A stretch of 64,000 nucleotides of DNA from Spongospora subterranea f. sp. subterranea (lineage: Eukaryota; Endomyxa: Phytomyxea; Phytomyxea; Plasmodiophorida). The notes beneath the pieces are model-generated. The model made no database searches and was not told the origin of the DNA. It saw only the letters and a program-made list of their open reading frames with translations. A program made the translations under genes and the position numbers. The DNA lies in NCBI GenBank assembly GCA_049724395.1, contig JAUGWO010000012.1:62001-126000 (forward strand), written 5' to 3'. Numbering within the stretch: position 1 is the stretch's first letter; every line of letters begins with the position of its first letter. Shown here piece after piece: positions 24,602 to 36,200 of the stretch.

Positions 24602-26850
24602 ATTGTTATGAAACGATTATAACAAGGCGACTGACGTTCACGTCTTCGTCCCCATTGACTGAGTAATGTAACTTCCTGAATTTACGTTTAAACGGCTGTC
24701 CAGAGCTCATCGCAACTGTAATCCGATGACACGCACAGGTCACCTTAGTCAGTCCAATGTTAGCGCAATTCTCATCGTCGCGAACTCTGGATTGACAGTA
24801 CAACCTAAACTGAACATGTTCCGCGAGCTCAATCGCCAGGAGGTAGGTATCATCGACCTCTTTCGGTCGGAATCTCGAAGTCTTGATATGGATTTATGAT
24901 GGGTTGAGATAACCAAATGCCTGTTTCTGATAACTGTAACTCTGTTGAGTATTCAACTTTTGCTCCTTTCGTTCAAAAAGGCAAAATACAACAGCAATTT
25001 GTAGAAGCCTGGAGAAATACTGTAAAAATTATGTGGAACCCTGTGGGTATATAAGTGCACAACTTTTCGAGCGAATGGGTGATAACCTAGCATCTAATCG
25101 GATCTATTTGCCATTGGAGCAATAACGTATGTTTGTTGTAAATATGTGTTTCTTTGATAACCTCTTCTTTGTGCAATTAATGATTTCCATATTCACTGAT
25201 CCAAGATACAGATGATGCGCCATCATATGAAACCGATGATATGGGTCACCAAGGCTCGTTAGAAGAGACCAAATCATAGTGCTACAAACCCTCTGGCAGA
25301 TCCAGATAAGGTCGAAGATGGCCGTTACGGTCATCCAAAACAACACAACTATCTCCCCCGTAGCAAACATCGTCTGCTGTATTGAACCGGAGTCGATACA
25401 CTTTTGCAAATCTGAGAGCAACACACCGATGATAACCAATGCCAACAGGAAGTGCTAGCAATTGTTGAATGTCACCGACAAAAAAATCATTCAGCGCCGC
25501 TGAACCCACAATTTCTCGCTTGTGAATGGCATCTTTTGGAAGTTGTTGGGCAGAAATAATCACGCGATTCTGCGACAACGACACACTACAGAAAACTTAG
25601 CTGCACCAACGCAATGTTGAACGAGGACATTCGTTGGTAGCGATATTCGCCAACCCACGCACCGGATAGTGTCCGTTTACAAATAATTACTCAAACACAG
25701 ATTTTGATCTTGAATGTTGGCGATGCAAGTACAAATACCGATTTAAGGCACTCGTCAAATCAGAAGTATTGGTTAAGAACTTGAAACCAATAAACTGTCG
25801 CGCTTACTTCTCCAGCTTGATGATGAATAGGATAACCGACTACAGTCTTCGAGCCTGTCACATCAACTCTCAATGTCTTGATACGAAGGCTGAGTGGGTA
25901 CGTGTCTTGGCAGCTACGAAGCTGCTAAGCCAAAATTAAGAACGTTTTCAGCATTCAGGCGAAACTATCACAAGGAACGCAGATTTTACAAACTCACATG
26001 CCTTCTCAGCATGACAAAAATCATCTCATGAATCCGACCCATTTACCGCTTGCTGTTTTCCAGTATGAGCTGTAAGGAGTAAACCTCGAAATCGGACACC
26101 ACCCGAGGGTGGAACGATAATCTATTGCTTTCAACCCAATTATCACAATATCAACTCTATCCAAACCCGTCTACCGTCTTACCTCGAATAGCGCATCCAG
26201 GCGTTATATATTTTGCAACGTTCTAATCTCATTCTCGGTACCGGTAGTACAGTAACTGTACTGTTGCCAAGGCTCTTGACTCAAACAACGTTGGTCATCA
26301 GGAAGAATTCGACTGTTTTGATTTGTTTCACCATACGGTACTGCGTACAGTGGTATTGGTCAACTACTGTCCAATTTTTTGCAATTTGACACATAGATAT
26401 AGTTTTGACAATCTCTCCCGTCTTCGTGGGAAAATTGTTGAGATATAGATCGCGCTTTTTTAGGTTTTCACGCAAATATTCGTAGCGTATCGTCGGTGGG
26501 TCCCATAATGATATTATTTACGGCTGTTGATATATAAGCTAAGGTTACAACTGAGAAACATTCAAGATCATACTTGTACAGGATCACTTCTATAGTGATT
26601 TCACCTGTCTAGTCATTCCCAAAAATGACAGATCTACCCAACCTGGACGATGATCCATAGGCGCTCTCGCTTAGCGTGAGGCTGGGCTCTGCTCCGTGTC
26701 AGATAATGACAGGAGCGGGCGTCCACGATGACCGTATCACTTGCCATCATTCCGGCTTGTGGTTGCGGGAGCGCCATTCTGACAGGTTTTTCACACAAAC
26801 AGTCAAAACGAAATTACCCCATTTTTCTAAAACTTTTTGTTGATGGAAAA
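24602..26850. other. Gene-poor stretch with a possible membrane-protein fragment
   Basis: On the minus strand at 25104-25584 an open frame encodes hydrophobic helices (LALVIIGVLLSDLQ, EIVVLFWMTVTAIFDLIWIC) and ends near HMMAHHLYLGS. It follows the LtrA-like gene and may be a small membrane gene or the remnant of one, but the 5' part breaks into several frames. The rest, including 25600-26850, shows no gene I can support. Confidence 0.35.
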
Positions 26851-26899
26851 TTCAGCACCCACAGAGCAACTATTATCGGTTTCAGATAATTTTGCATCA

Positions 26900-28370
26900 G
26901 CATCAGGAATCTCCAAACAGTGACAGTCTGCCGTCCGTTCGTTAAAGTTTTGAGAATGCGCCATGCGAATGACATCAACACGTCAATCCAGACATCGCTT
27001 CCCATTTCGAGGTCTGCTTCATACAGAGTCCGAGGACGTTCACGTCATCTCCACCAGCGCATCAAAGCTGACGCAGTGCTGACACCGGTAGAGCGCCGAC
27101 CGCTGTATGCTTCTCAACCTGTGCCTGCATTGTCGGCAGCGAGGACACAGGATCGCAACGTGCCCGAATTGAGAGATACGGTCGGGAAATGCCCAGGAGT
27201 GACGGACGCCGGATCCCCCCGCCACTCACTAAACCGTGCTAATTTTCCTGAATCCTCGCATCACTGCTTGTCCACATTCTATTATGCCCGATCGCTGTAC
27301 AATCGATGCCTCACCGCCAATGCTACTCTTTAAATTGGTACTCGCCTTTTCACGAGGACAGTACTTATCGATTGCGGTGCAACCTCTTCTTTTGTAGATG
27401 CAACATTTGCCCACATTAACGCCGTCCCACTGAATCGAAATTTGTGTCCGGTCGCTGTCAATGTGGTCGATGGGCGGCAGTTGAATCCTCTTACTTTTGA
27501 ATCTATACCAATACTTACTACTGTCGCTTCCCAGTTCAAGAGTCGAGTAGTCTTCAACGTCATTGATTCACCAAACCACCCAATCATTCTGGGGATTTCG
27601 TGGCTGTCATTTCACAATCCTGATATCGACTGGTCTATTGCAGCTGAAAGCCAGGTTCCGAGCTCAAAGCACACCAAATTCCGTCGATACGGAGCCCGGA
27701 ATTTCCATTGCACCGTCGATGCGGAGAATTTCTTGCAACATCTTGGGAAAATGACGAATGCTACTCTATCCAGTTTAAAAGCACCTTAACCCCCCAACCT
27801 GCCATGCCTCACGTATTGGCGACACTTCCCGAAAAATTTATGGACTTTGCTAGTTTGTTAGATAAACGACAAGCAGAACAACTTTCGCCATATCGCCCGT
27901 ACGATTGTTGCATCGATTTAAAACCAGGTACTGAGCCACCGTTCTGTCGACTTCATGGCCTCTCTCCCAGAGAACAGGAAGCGCTCAAGATATATATTCA
28001 AATCAATCTCTCCCGTAGGTTCATCCGTCCTTTGCAGTCACCCGCTGGCGCTCCTGTCCTCTTTGTCAAGAAAAGACGGCTCTCTACGTCTATGCATCGA
28101 CTATCGCAAATTGAATGCCATTACTATCAAGAACGGCTTTCCACTTCCCCTCGTCGATCAAATGTTGGCACAGCTTACCTCCGCTCGATGGCTTTCCAAA
28201 TTCGATCTTCGTGTGCTCACACCGCATGGCTTATTGAATACCAAGTATAATGCCTTGGCCTGACTAATGCACCGCAGCATTTTATGAACGACTTATTCCG
28301 AGATTACCTTGACAGTTTCGTCGTGATTTACTGGGACGATATCTTAGTTTTCGTCAGAGGCCGAGCATGG
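26900..28370 (+). mobile_element. Ty3/Gypsy LTR retrotransposon fossil, pol fragment
   Basis: A partial pol region of the Ty3/Gypsy (Metaviridae) family on the plus strand. The aspartic-protease part (LIDCGATSSFVD, about 27365) and the N-terminal reverse-transcriptase part ([22 protein letters not shown], about 27900-28350, ending near the catalytic box) are recognisable, preceded by a possible gag end. No LTRs, RNase H or integrase were seen, so it is 5'- and 3'-truncated. It is broken, with several breaks, and looks moderately old. Confidence 0.75.
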
Positions 28371-28481
28371 CAAGTTCATCCGCTCTTTCTCAGATATAGC
28401 CCTTCCGTTGATAAGCGACACTGATGACGATGATCAGTCGGTTAAAGCCTTTCAACACTTCATGTGTCTGACATATTAAAT

Positions 28482-28665
28482 TTTCGTCGTTCCGAATCTA
28501 TATTACGCCAATTCAATTCGAAGGGGCGAGCGGCACATCCGCATTTTAACGTCAGTGCATTCTTCGGAATATGCATCGTGTCCAGTAGTTTAGCAATTTC
28601 AACTTCAAGGATTCTCAATGCAAAGCCCGCATTTCTAAATCCAATCAAACCATGAAATGTACATT
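28482..28665 (+). repeat. Left arm of a roughly 180-bp inverted duplication
   Basis: The arm, beginning near TCGTCGTTCCGAATCTATAT and ending near ACCATGAAATGTACATT, recurs in reverse complement at about 29522-29702 with scattered differences. Both arms can encode the same peptide in reverse orientation (CTFHGLIGFRNA... here on the minus strand), with LLDTMHI-x-KNAL in both. The family is not recognised. Confidence 0.85.
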
Positions 28666-29521
28666 GGATAGTCGAATTTGATTTACAGATATAGACGGTG
28701 CGATAAATATCCTGACTGTCGAAACTGTCAAACTGCAGTTCATCAAGCATATTACAACAAACGCTTCGACATTGAATGCAGTGTAGCCATCGTTCGTTTG
28801 AACCTCAACGGCAAAATATAGGTTCAACGACGAAGGCTATAGCTGGAAAGGACGAGATCACTCTGAACTGTATTGCATAACTAATCCATCAGGTTCCTGA
28901 AGCGTACCTGATGTGCTGGATCATGATGCACCATGGTCAATAACTTAATGATGTCCATCTTATCACTTCATTGTGTCTCAATGATGTCGCCGATAGCGCA
29001 ACATCAAACATCGAACATGTATCATTCAACACGTGGGACCATGGAGCGGGGTTAACGGGGACTGTGATCGTCAGGTGCCAGTCAGGGTATGGACAAACGC
29101 AGTCACAGCTTCGATCAACGTCCCAGTTGACGTTACGGCCTGCTCTGACGAGGGAACGTAGGACACGTTGCCATGACGTGACGTGTATGTAACGTCTACA
29201 TCGACCATGATCAATACTCTGACGTGCACGGGTGGACCTGGCGTCAGACTCTTTCTATTGCCGTTCAGACATGGGTGAGGCCCTGTGCGTGCTAATAATG
29301 ACGATATTCCTGCCTGGAGGGGCTCTTGTGGTCTTTTTTAGGCGCTGCTCGGATGGCGATCTGCGGCGCCCAAATTTATCATAAAAGAGGCATAAATATG
29401 TCGTCTATCATAATAGATTTATTAGAAAATAAGACTAATTTAGTACGGTAGGAGGCATATATATATAAAAGACGTCGTCTATGATAATAAATATATTCGA
29501 CTACATATCCACTGAAATGTA

Positions 29522-29702
29522 CACTTCATGGTTTGATTGGATTTAGAAATGCGGTCTTGGCATTGAGTATCCTTGACGTTGAATTTGCTAAACTACTGGA
29601 CACGATGCATATTCGGAAGAATGCACTGACGTCATATGTGGATGTGCCGCTCGCCCGTTCGAATTGAATTGGCGTAATATAGATTCGGAACGACGAAGAT
29701 TT
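29522..29702 (-). repeat. Right arm of the roughly 180-bp inverted duplication
   Basis: Reverse-complement partner of 28482-28665, about 860 bp away. The plus strand reads CTLHGLIGFRNAVLALSIL then DVEFAKLLDTMHIRKNAL. The spacer (28666-29521) holds no recognised gene and is AT-rich toward its right end. Confidence 0.85.
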
Positions 29703-30468
29703 TAGTGGATCATAACAACGTTGTGGTGCGATTAGACTGCAAAGTGCCAGAACACAGTTCTCGGGTAAATTGCCAACTGTGTGCTACGTTGACATCGATC
29801 GAGTAGCAAAACGCTCATTTCATGGAACAATGCAGCGTCACAAACCAGCTTTTTGGTTTTACGACACCGTTTGGACTTGTGAAGTCCCAATTCCGTCCAA
29901 CCAACTCCATTTAGCTAATGGCAACCAAGATTATCTACAATCGAGCAGACAAATCAATGTCAACGATCAAGTATATGGAACCAACTAAATATGACGCAGA
30001 CCTCGAATCTGGACTGGTTTCATCAGGATCATCCAAACTCAGCGTAACCATCGTCTGGCGATTTGCAGCGGCCCGGTCTGTTTTAAATCAATTTCAGGCC
30101 AACTTAATGCTCACCTGACTTCCGGGTATGTCAGCGTCCAAAGTTCCAAACCCCTTCCTGCTCCTCGAGCGCTTACCAAAATCGTTTACGGTCTTGTTCC
30201 ACATGTTAAATGCGCTTTATTGAAAGAAAGTTGGCTCATTTTCTGCAGCTGAAATGCCATCCATCAGTCCCAATCGTTTCCTTCATTAACTCGTTTTGAT
30301 ATCCCTCCTTGCATGCAACTCATTTCGCGGCATTGAAATACGCCATCACATTGTTAGTCCTCCGGGCGACGTATTTGGACCACGTTTGGCCGATTTTGAG
30401 TATCGTTTTAGAAGGAGATTTGTGGAATTTATTTCAGTATTTTGAACGTGACAGGAAGTTTGGCAATG
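29703..30468. other. Intergenic, nothing recognised
   Basis: About 770 bp between the inverted duplication and the CFAP52 stop. Short plus-strand frames (29770-29988, 29918-30118) have no recognisable motif. Confidence 0.4.
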
Positions 30469-32817
30469 TCACACATTCGTGTGTTCGCCGGGTTTGATCG
30501 GGTCGGATTCTGTTTTGATGGCAGATGGCTCTCCGATCTGGACCTTGGCAACGGCTTCGGCGGCGATGGTGGAATTCAGGAACCCGGGTGGCGGTATTTT
30601 CCAAATGAATATGGCGCCTTCCTCGCCGACCGACACGATGTTCTTCTGGTCAGGTGAGATGGCAACCCGTTTAACAGCACCGCTGTGTCCAGCGCCATAC
30701 AAATAGCAATGCCCTTCGTCATACCCCCAAAGCTAGAGGCAGTACGATTGGGAACTGGGACAAACATCGGTACCCAATAACAGGCCAAACCTTAACGAGT
30801 TTGTCAGCGCTTCCCGAGACGAACATGTCCCCGTCCGCAGATATATCCAACGATGTGATTTCTCCGACGTTCGACCCGTCGACGATACGGATCGCGTTCC
30901 CGTCAACGGCGTCCCAATACGATATCTGGTGTTGCGGTTAAAAAAAAAGGCAACGACAGTCAATCCCACGAGGAGCGCGAACCTTCCGATCGGTTCCACA
31001 GGTTAACAGCTGGCTATCGTCAGGATGATACACGATCGTGTTGAACTGTGTCGAAGCGAACATGGCGTTCAGGCGCAAATACCCGACCAGATCCCAGATG
31101 ATGCACGATCCATCATACGACGCTGAAACACATTCGGAATCGTCGCCCTTAACACGAATCAATGTCACTTTAGCTTTGTGTTCTTTCAAACTCGACACCA
31201 TTGTTCGCGTATTTTCACCTGGGAACCATGAAACAAGAATCAAAATACGATTTCTTCAGAACAAATCAGTTCCGGTTAATAATTCTCTATCTTTACCGAT
31301 TGCCCAGACCCGTACTCGACCGTCACCGCCGCCACTGATGATGCGTTTTCCATCGCTTGTCGTGGTGATCGCTGTCACCCCATCATCGTGGGCATCGTGG
31401 ATCACGTAGACCAATTTACCGGATTGTGGGCGGAACGCTCGAATCTTTCCGTCATTCCATCCGCTGATGATTGTTTTCCCATCGCGCGTTAGCGCCACAC
31501 ATAGGGCCTCCAACCCGTTAATATGGATTCGCAACAGTTCCGTCCTCAATCTCGTATTCCAAACGCGAATATCGTTGACCGACGCCTGCAAAACACAATA
31601 AGATTGGCAAAGTCAATCGTTTGAACAATCGTTGTACAGTTATGAACAATTCGGAATATCCATCTGGGAAACAGACGTCATTGATACGGCCGTAATGACA
31701 GGTCGACCGCAGCTCCTGATCGAAGGATTTCAAATGGACCAAATGGATATTGCATTTACTTGTCCCAACGAAGAAATGGTCCTGAACGACCCACCCGTCA
31801 GCAGAAAAACAAGGGTTCGGTCGTGAACGTTCCTTACGCAGGCTTTATTGAGAACTATACTGGTTATAGCTCCATCAAATTTATGAGATCGGACAATGGC
31901 CAGGTCTTTTCCTCGTAGTAGAGCAACATTTCCGTCTCCGGCCCCAACGAGAACGTCGCCGCCAGGTACTAGACACACGACTCGGATCCCGTTCGCCAAT
32001 GGCTTCTTGCGGGGGCCGGAATCTTGAAACAGATGATTCTGCACCCACAGCAGATCAGGAACGATTGAGGCCCGACAGAACGGAACGATTACTTTGATGT
32101 TGACGCGAAGCAAATCACCTGAACCTGTTCCGACATAGACGAACTGGTCCAACGGGTCGATTTGCACAACGCTGGCGATGCGTTTAATGGAGCCGAGACG
32201 GCAATCGGTTGGGCGGATTTTGCGATTAGCCAAATCGAAGTCCCATACGCGTAGGTTGTACTTTCCTGCTGTGATTAGCTTGAACTCGTCCTGGTTGAAA
32301 AATTTCACGGTCAGGGCAACGTCGTTGGACGCCGGAGCACCGCAAACTTGGGCCGAATATCAATTTTTGGGGCAAGAATTGCTGGAACGATCGACATACC
32401 TGGATCACCGGTGGCGATCGACCAGACAACGAGTTTGTTGTCGTCTTCACCGCCTAGAGTGGCCAAATAGGTGTCGTCCTTGGAGAAGGCCACAGCCTGA
32501 ACCTTGCCCTTGTGCAGTGTCAAGCGGTGGACCACATCCCCGCTGGCCAGATCCCAGAGAATCACGACGGCCGGGAACCCCATGTGCGTCACCTGCCCGG
32601 TCGCCAGCATCTTCCCCGAATGGGATAGCGCCAGGCACGACACGGCGCGGTCGTGCCCATTCTTGGTCAGGAATCGCTGAGTGCTGTGCAATATGTTCTT
32701 GATCACGACATTGGATCCGAGCGGGTAAATCAGGTGCTCGTCGTCGCTGTGCAGGATCAGGCCCTCGCTCACGTCGCCAGCGAACCCAATCACCGCTTCC
32801 AGATCCAGCGCCGACAT
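30469..32817 (-). CDS. CFAP52: CFAP52 (WDR16), flagellar WD40 protein
   Basis: CFAP52 is a conserved axonemal WD40 protein bound at the doublet microtubules (inner junction) of motile cilia. From the ATG at 32817: MSALDLEAVIGFAG (family 'LELDAVIGFNG'), HLIYPLGSNVVIKN, LATGQVTHMGFPAVVILWD, LHKGKVQAVAFSKDDTYLAT, KLVVWSIATGDP, then LRVWDFDLANRKIRPTDC ('RVWELDLPNRKIWPTEC' in animals), FVYVGTGSGDLLRVN, TIISGWNDGKIRAFRPQSG, VTAITTTSDGKRIISGGGDG, ECVSASYDGSCIIWDLV and a last blade NIVSVGEEGAIFIWKIP before the stop at 30469. Blade order matches over the whole length (family about 620 residues). Several short introns. An upstream ATG at 32926 is in another frame and looks like a shadow. Strong evidence that the organism makes a flagellum. 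Confidence 0.93.
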
Positions 32818-33202
32818 TAGACACGACTCGCTGTTCGGCCAACTGTGATGGGCTGTAACGATCAATCCGGGACTCAGCCGGTAACAGCAACTTGGCCATT
32901 TTCGCCATCGACTGGTTGGGATCCATTACAAACCCATTTTTACAGGTGAAAAAGTAAACGCTGTGTGCAGTCGTGAAAATTCCGACTTTCCCAATGAACC
33001 GAATGATCTGCAGAGGAGATGACGGGACTATTCACAGAATGAAGTTCTGGCCGACGATGATTTATGTTGACAGTTCTTGGAGCGATGGGTTAGAACCCTG
33101 ATCTAAAGGAGAAGAACAGGAGGAAAGACAACGCAAGCGAACGGCTGGCAAAGCAGATATAGATGCGATTTTTTTATCATAATTATAAGCTGAATAGGAG
33201 AT
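32818..33202. other. Short intergenic spacer between BRCA2 and CFAP52
   Basis: About 385 bp; presumably the BRCA2 3' end and the CFAP52 promoter. No further gene seen. Confidence 0.4.
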
Positions 33203-36200
33203 TTATGGGTGGGTTTGTGGTTGACTACCAAAATCGATGCAATCCATGAACGATTCTGGAGAGACCTCGCTAGGTTCAATGGTTTCGGCAATAAGGACGT
33301 TGTGCTGAGTGAAAGTTGCAGTGACCCACGCGCACACATTCTTGCCATTGACCAGGGCACGAAACGCTTCCAAATCTAGTTCGCTCCAGCTCTCAAGAGA
33401 AAATGTTCTGGCAAGCGCAGAAATTTCGACAATAAGCGTCCTGAGAGACCTGAAACCCCCACTAAATTACCAATACAAATAAGAATGAAGCCATCTTACA
33501 ATGGATCTTCTAGAGACAGAGCGGCATATCCATGATTATATGTTGACTGGGTATCTTGAAGGAATAATGTCCCATAGACCAGATTTGAAAGAGGTTCCGA
33601 GCCTGAACTTCTCTTGGCAAGAAATTGGACGCGATACTATCAACAGCCTACCTTGTAGTCGTGGGACTGGGCAGGAAACAGGATCGATAATGTGCATTGC
33701 CCTCCGAGTTTGGAGAGAGAGATGCAATGGCGACTGAATCTCAGTGGCAAGATTCACAAAGTTGGCGGCCCCTCTGCCAATGGCAGAATGACAGTTTAGT
33801 CGCGAGTCAAATCTTGTATAGACGACATTTTCGACTCGCATGAACTATTTCATGCAATGTGAGCCAGATGCAGCATGAATTACCGCAAATCAATACCTGA
33901 CCGACACTGAGTGTAGGACAATTCCAATCAGCCCCCAACTGCAGTACGAGGAGTTCAACGGCGGCAGTCTCGCTACAGAGCACAATGCAGGTAGCGCTTT
34001 GCAGGACAAGGAACCCTTGGACGTCGAAAAAGGTTCCAGGCCTTAGATCGCGAGACTGGAATTTCAATACGTTGATCGCCTGAGATTGTATTGGAATTAT
34101 CTGATATATGGAATTACAGACGTCGTTGTTTACGGGAAGTACAGGTTTAACAGCACGAGTGACCGAATATGTAGACCGAGGCGAACTGTTAAGATAAACA
34201 GAACCGAAAGGACCAGAAGCACAGTCAACTGAATAAACGGTGATCGAATCTCCAGCATTGATATTGTCCGCTTCTGGAGACGATATTGTCAAAAAATAAA
34301 GCCTCTCATCCCTATGAGGGAAAATCAGGAAACCACCGTGAAACAAGTCTCGAAACAGTTTTTACAGTGGCTGCGTTTCTGGAAATTCACTTTGAACAAG
34401 GAAGCAATAGGAGACCTTGACGTCTCGGCGGAAGACCTCTCTATGAAGTATGTCCAAAAGCTGATGGAGGAGTAAGAGCAGGCAGTGGACCATTTTGGCA
34501 AGAAATACTTTGTCGGCTGGCGTATCTTTTACATCCGATTCGAGATTTTGGAAAAACTCTTCAGAGACACGTTGACTTTGATTGAGCTGCACCAGAAGAT
34601 CCGCACCACTAAGTGGGACATCAGATGACTGCCGCACACCATTGTGAGTTGACAGATCCAAGCAGCGACGACGAGAATTTACCGAGAGCACCTGCTCGAC
34701 AGCTTCAAGATATCGACAATGCTCTTCAAACGATCTGGTTTCCCCAAGAGCATTACGAGTAACAAGTCGGTTGGACATGCCTTTACCGTTCCGGGTCATC
34801 ACCTGAAAAAAGTTAGCAACTATTTGAATAAGCGTAAAACCCAGCATTGGATCACCCGTTCCATGTACCGGGCAGGAAGCGATCTCAAAATCGTAACCCG
34901 GACCTTTGGACAACAACCTCCAAGAGGCTTAAGGCTACGTAAACTGATCAAAAACCCCCTTCGCTGAAAATCGAAACTCATTATTGTCGGCAAACCAGAA
35001 CCAGGCAGAGCCATACTGGTTGAAATCCCATAACGGAATCCCATAAGGCGCGGCGGGTTCCGTTGATGAAGATGCGCAATCTGGTGTCAACGTTCTCCAA
35101 AGGCGCACAAGGCTCAGAACCGCCAGTAAGGCAGGCGTTGAATATTCGGAGTTTCAATCCCTCATGAATTTTGCCCTAAGTGAGATTCAAAACGCAATAA
35201 CATTATCCGAAATGGCAAAGGAATCATACCTCCCGTGTAGCAGCTTTCAATCCTGCATCTAAATCCGCCGCTATAGAATACCTAAATCCACATTAATTCC
35301 GAGGTTTGCCCAACACGCTTCTGTCATACCATCCATCAGTTAGCTCCACTGACAAGGTTTCGATATCCACGCTGGCTACACAAAAGAATGAGAACACCAC
35401 TCGGACTCTGGAAACGAGTGTTCATTTGCAACCTTGAACTCAACGGATAAACAACTGACGCGGTCACCCTCAATTACAGATTTCAATGCCGAACGCTTGC
35501 AGTTGACAAACTCTGCGAGAATCAGTACTAGGGAAGGACGACCCAAGTGAACGCTAACCAGAGTGATGGCGACGCAGGACCTGTGAAAGTACCCGGTCAT
35601 ATGTTAAGGCAGAAACCCGGAACTTCCTTTCAGTGCAGGCCAGTTTCCACACAATCCATCGGTAATGGTTCTGCACCCAATCTAGAGCAAAACTGGGGCG
35701 GATCTTAAATGTCTGTCATGAATCGCAAAAACGAATCCTAAATACCATGATGGTTTCAATCCAGCCGAAATACAGTCATCTCTAATGTTCCCGACAGATT
35801 TGCCATTAGGAAAGACGTATGACGATGCCGCAGAAGACGTCATGAACGCTATGTCGTTCGGCACTAGATAGGACTTACAATTCGACTGAAAAACGTCATC
35901 TCTTCGGTTAAAAATCGGTCGCGACATCAAAGGGACGACCCACCTGCGCTGATCTGTGATTTGACGAAAACGTTCTCAATGGTATCTTGGCGGCATTGCA
36001 CTTCGGAACATCGTGATATATTTTCGGTGAAGGAGCTCTTGGGACATTCTCGAGAGGAGAGACGGGTCTGCGGAAAGCTGGAGGTGTAAACTTGAGACGC
36101 TTGCGAAGCTTAAAACCGGGTGACGGAGTCTGCAAGCAAATGCCCGAGAAATCCCTCGAAATGTGAGGGCTAGGAGTCACAATGCCTTGGGCGATGTTGG

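Noticed and set aside
26900-28370. Ty3/Gypsy remnant as a live element
   Set aside because: No LTRs or 3' pol domains were seen and the coding region is broken; treated as a fossil.
32447-32926. ORF from ATG 32926 as the true CFAP52 start
   Set aside because: It is in a different frame from the conserved LDLEAVIGF block; the ATG at 32817 is in frame and fits the family start.
33501-33737. 78-residue plus-strand ORF in the BRCA2 3' part
   Set aside because: It lies inside the minus-strand BRCA2 gene and shows no motif; most likely a shadow frame.
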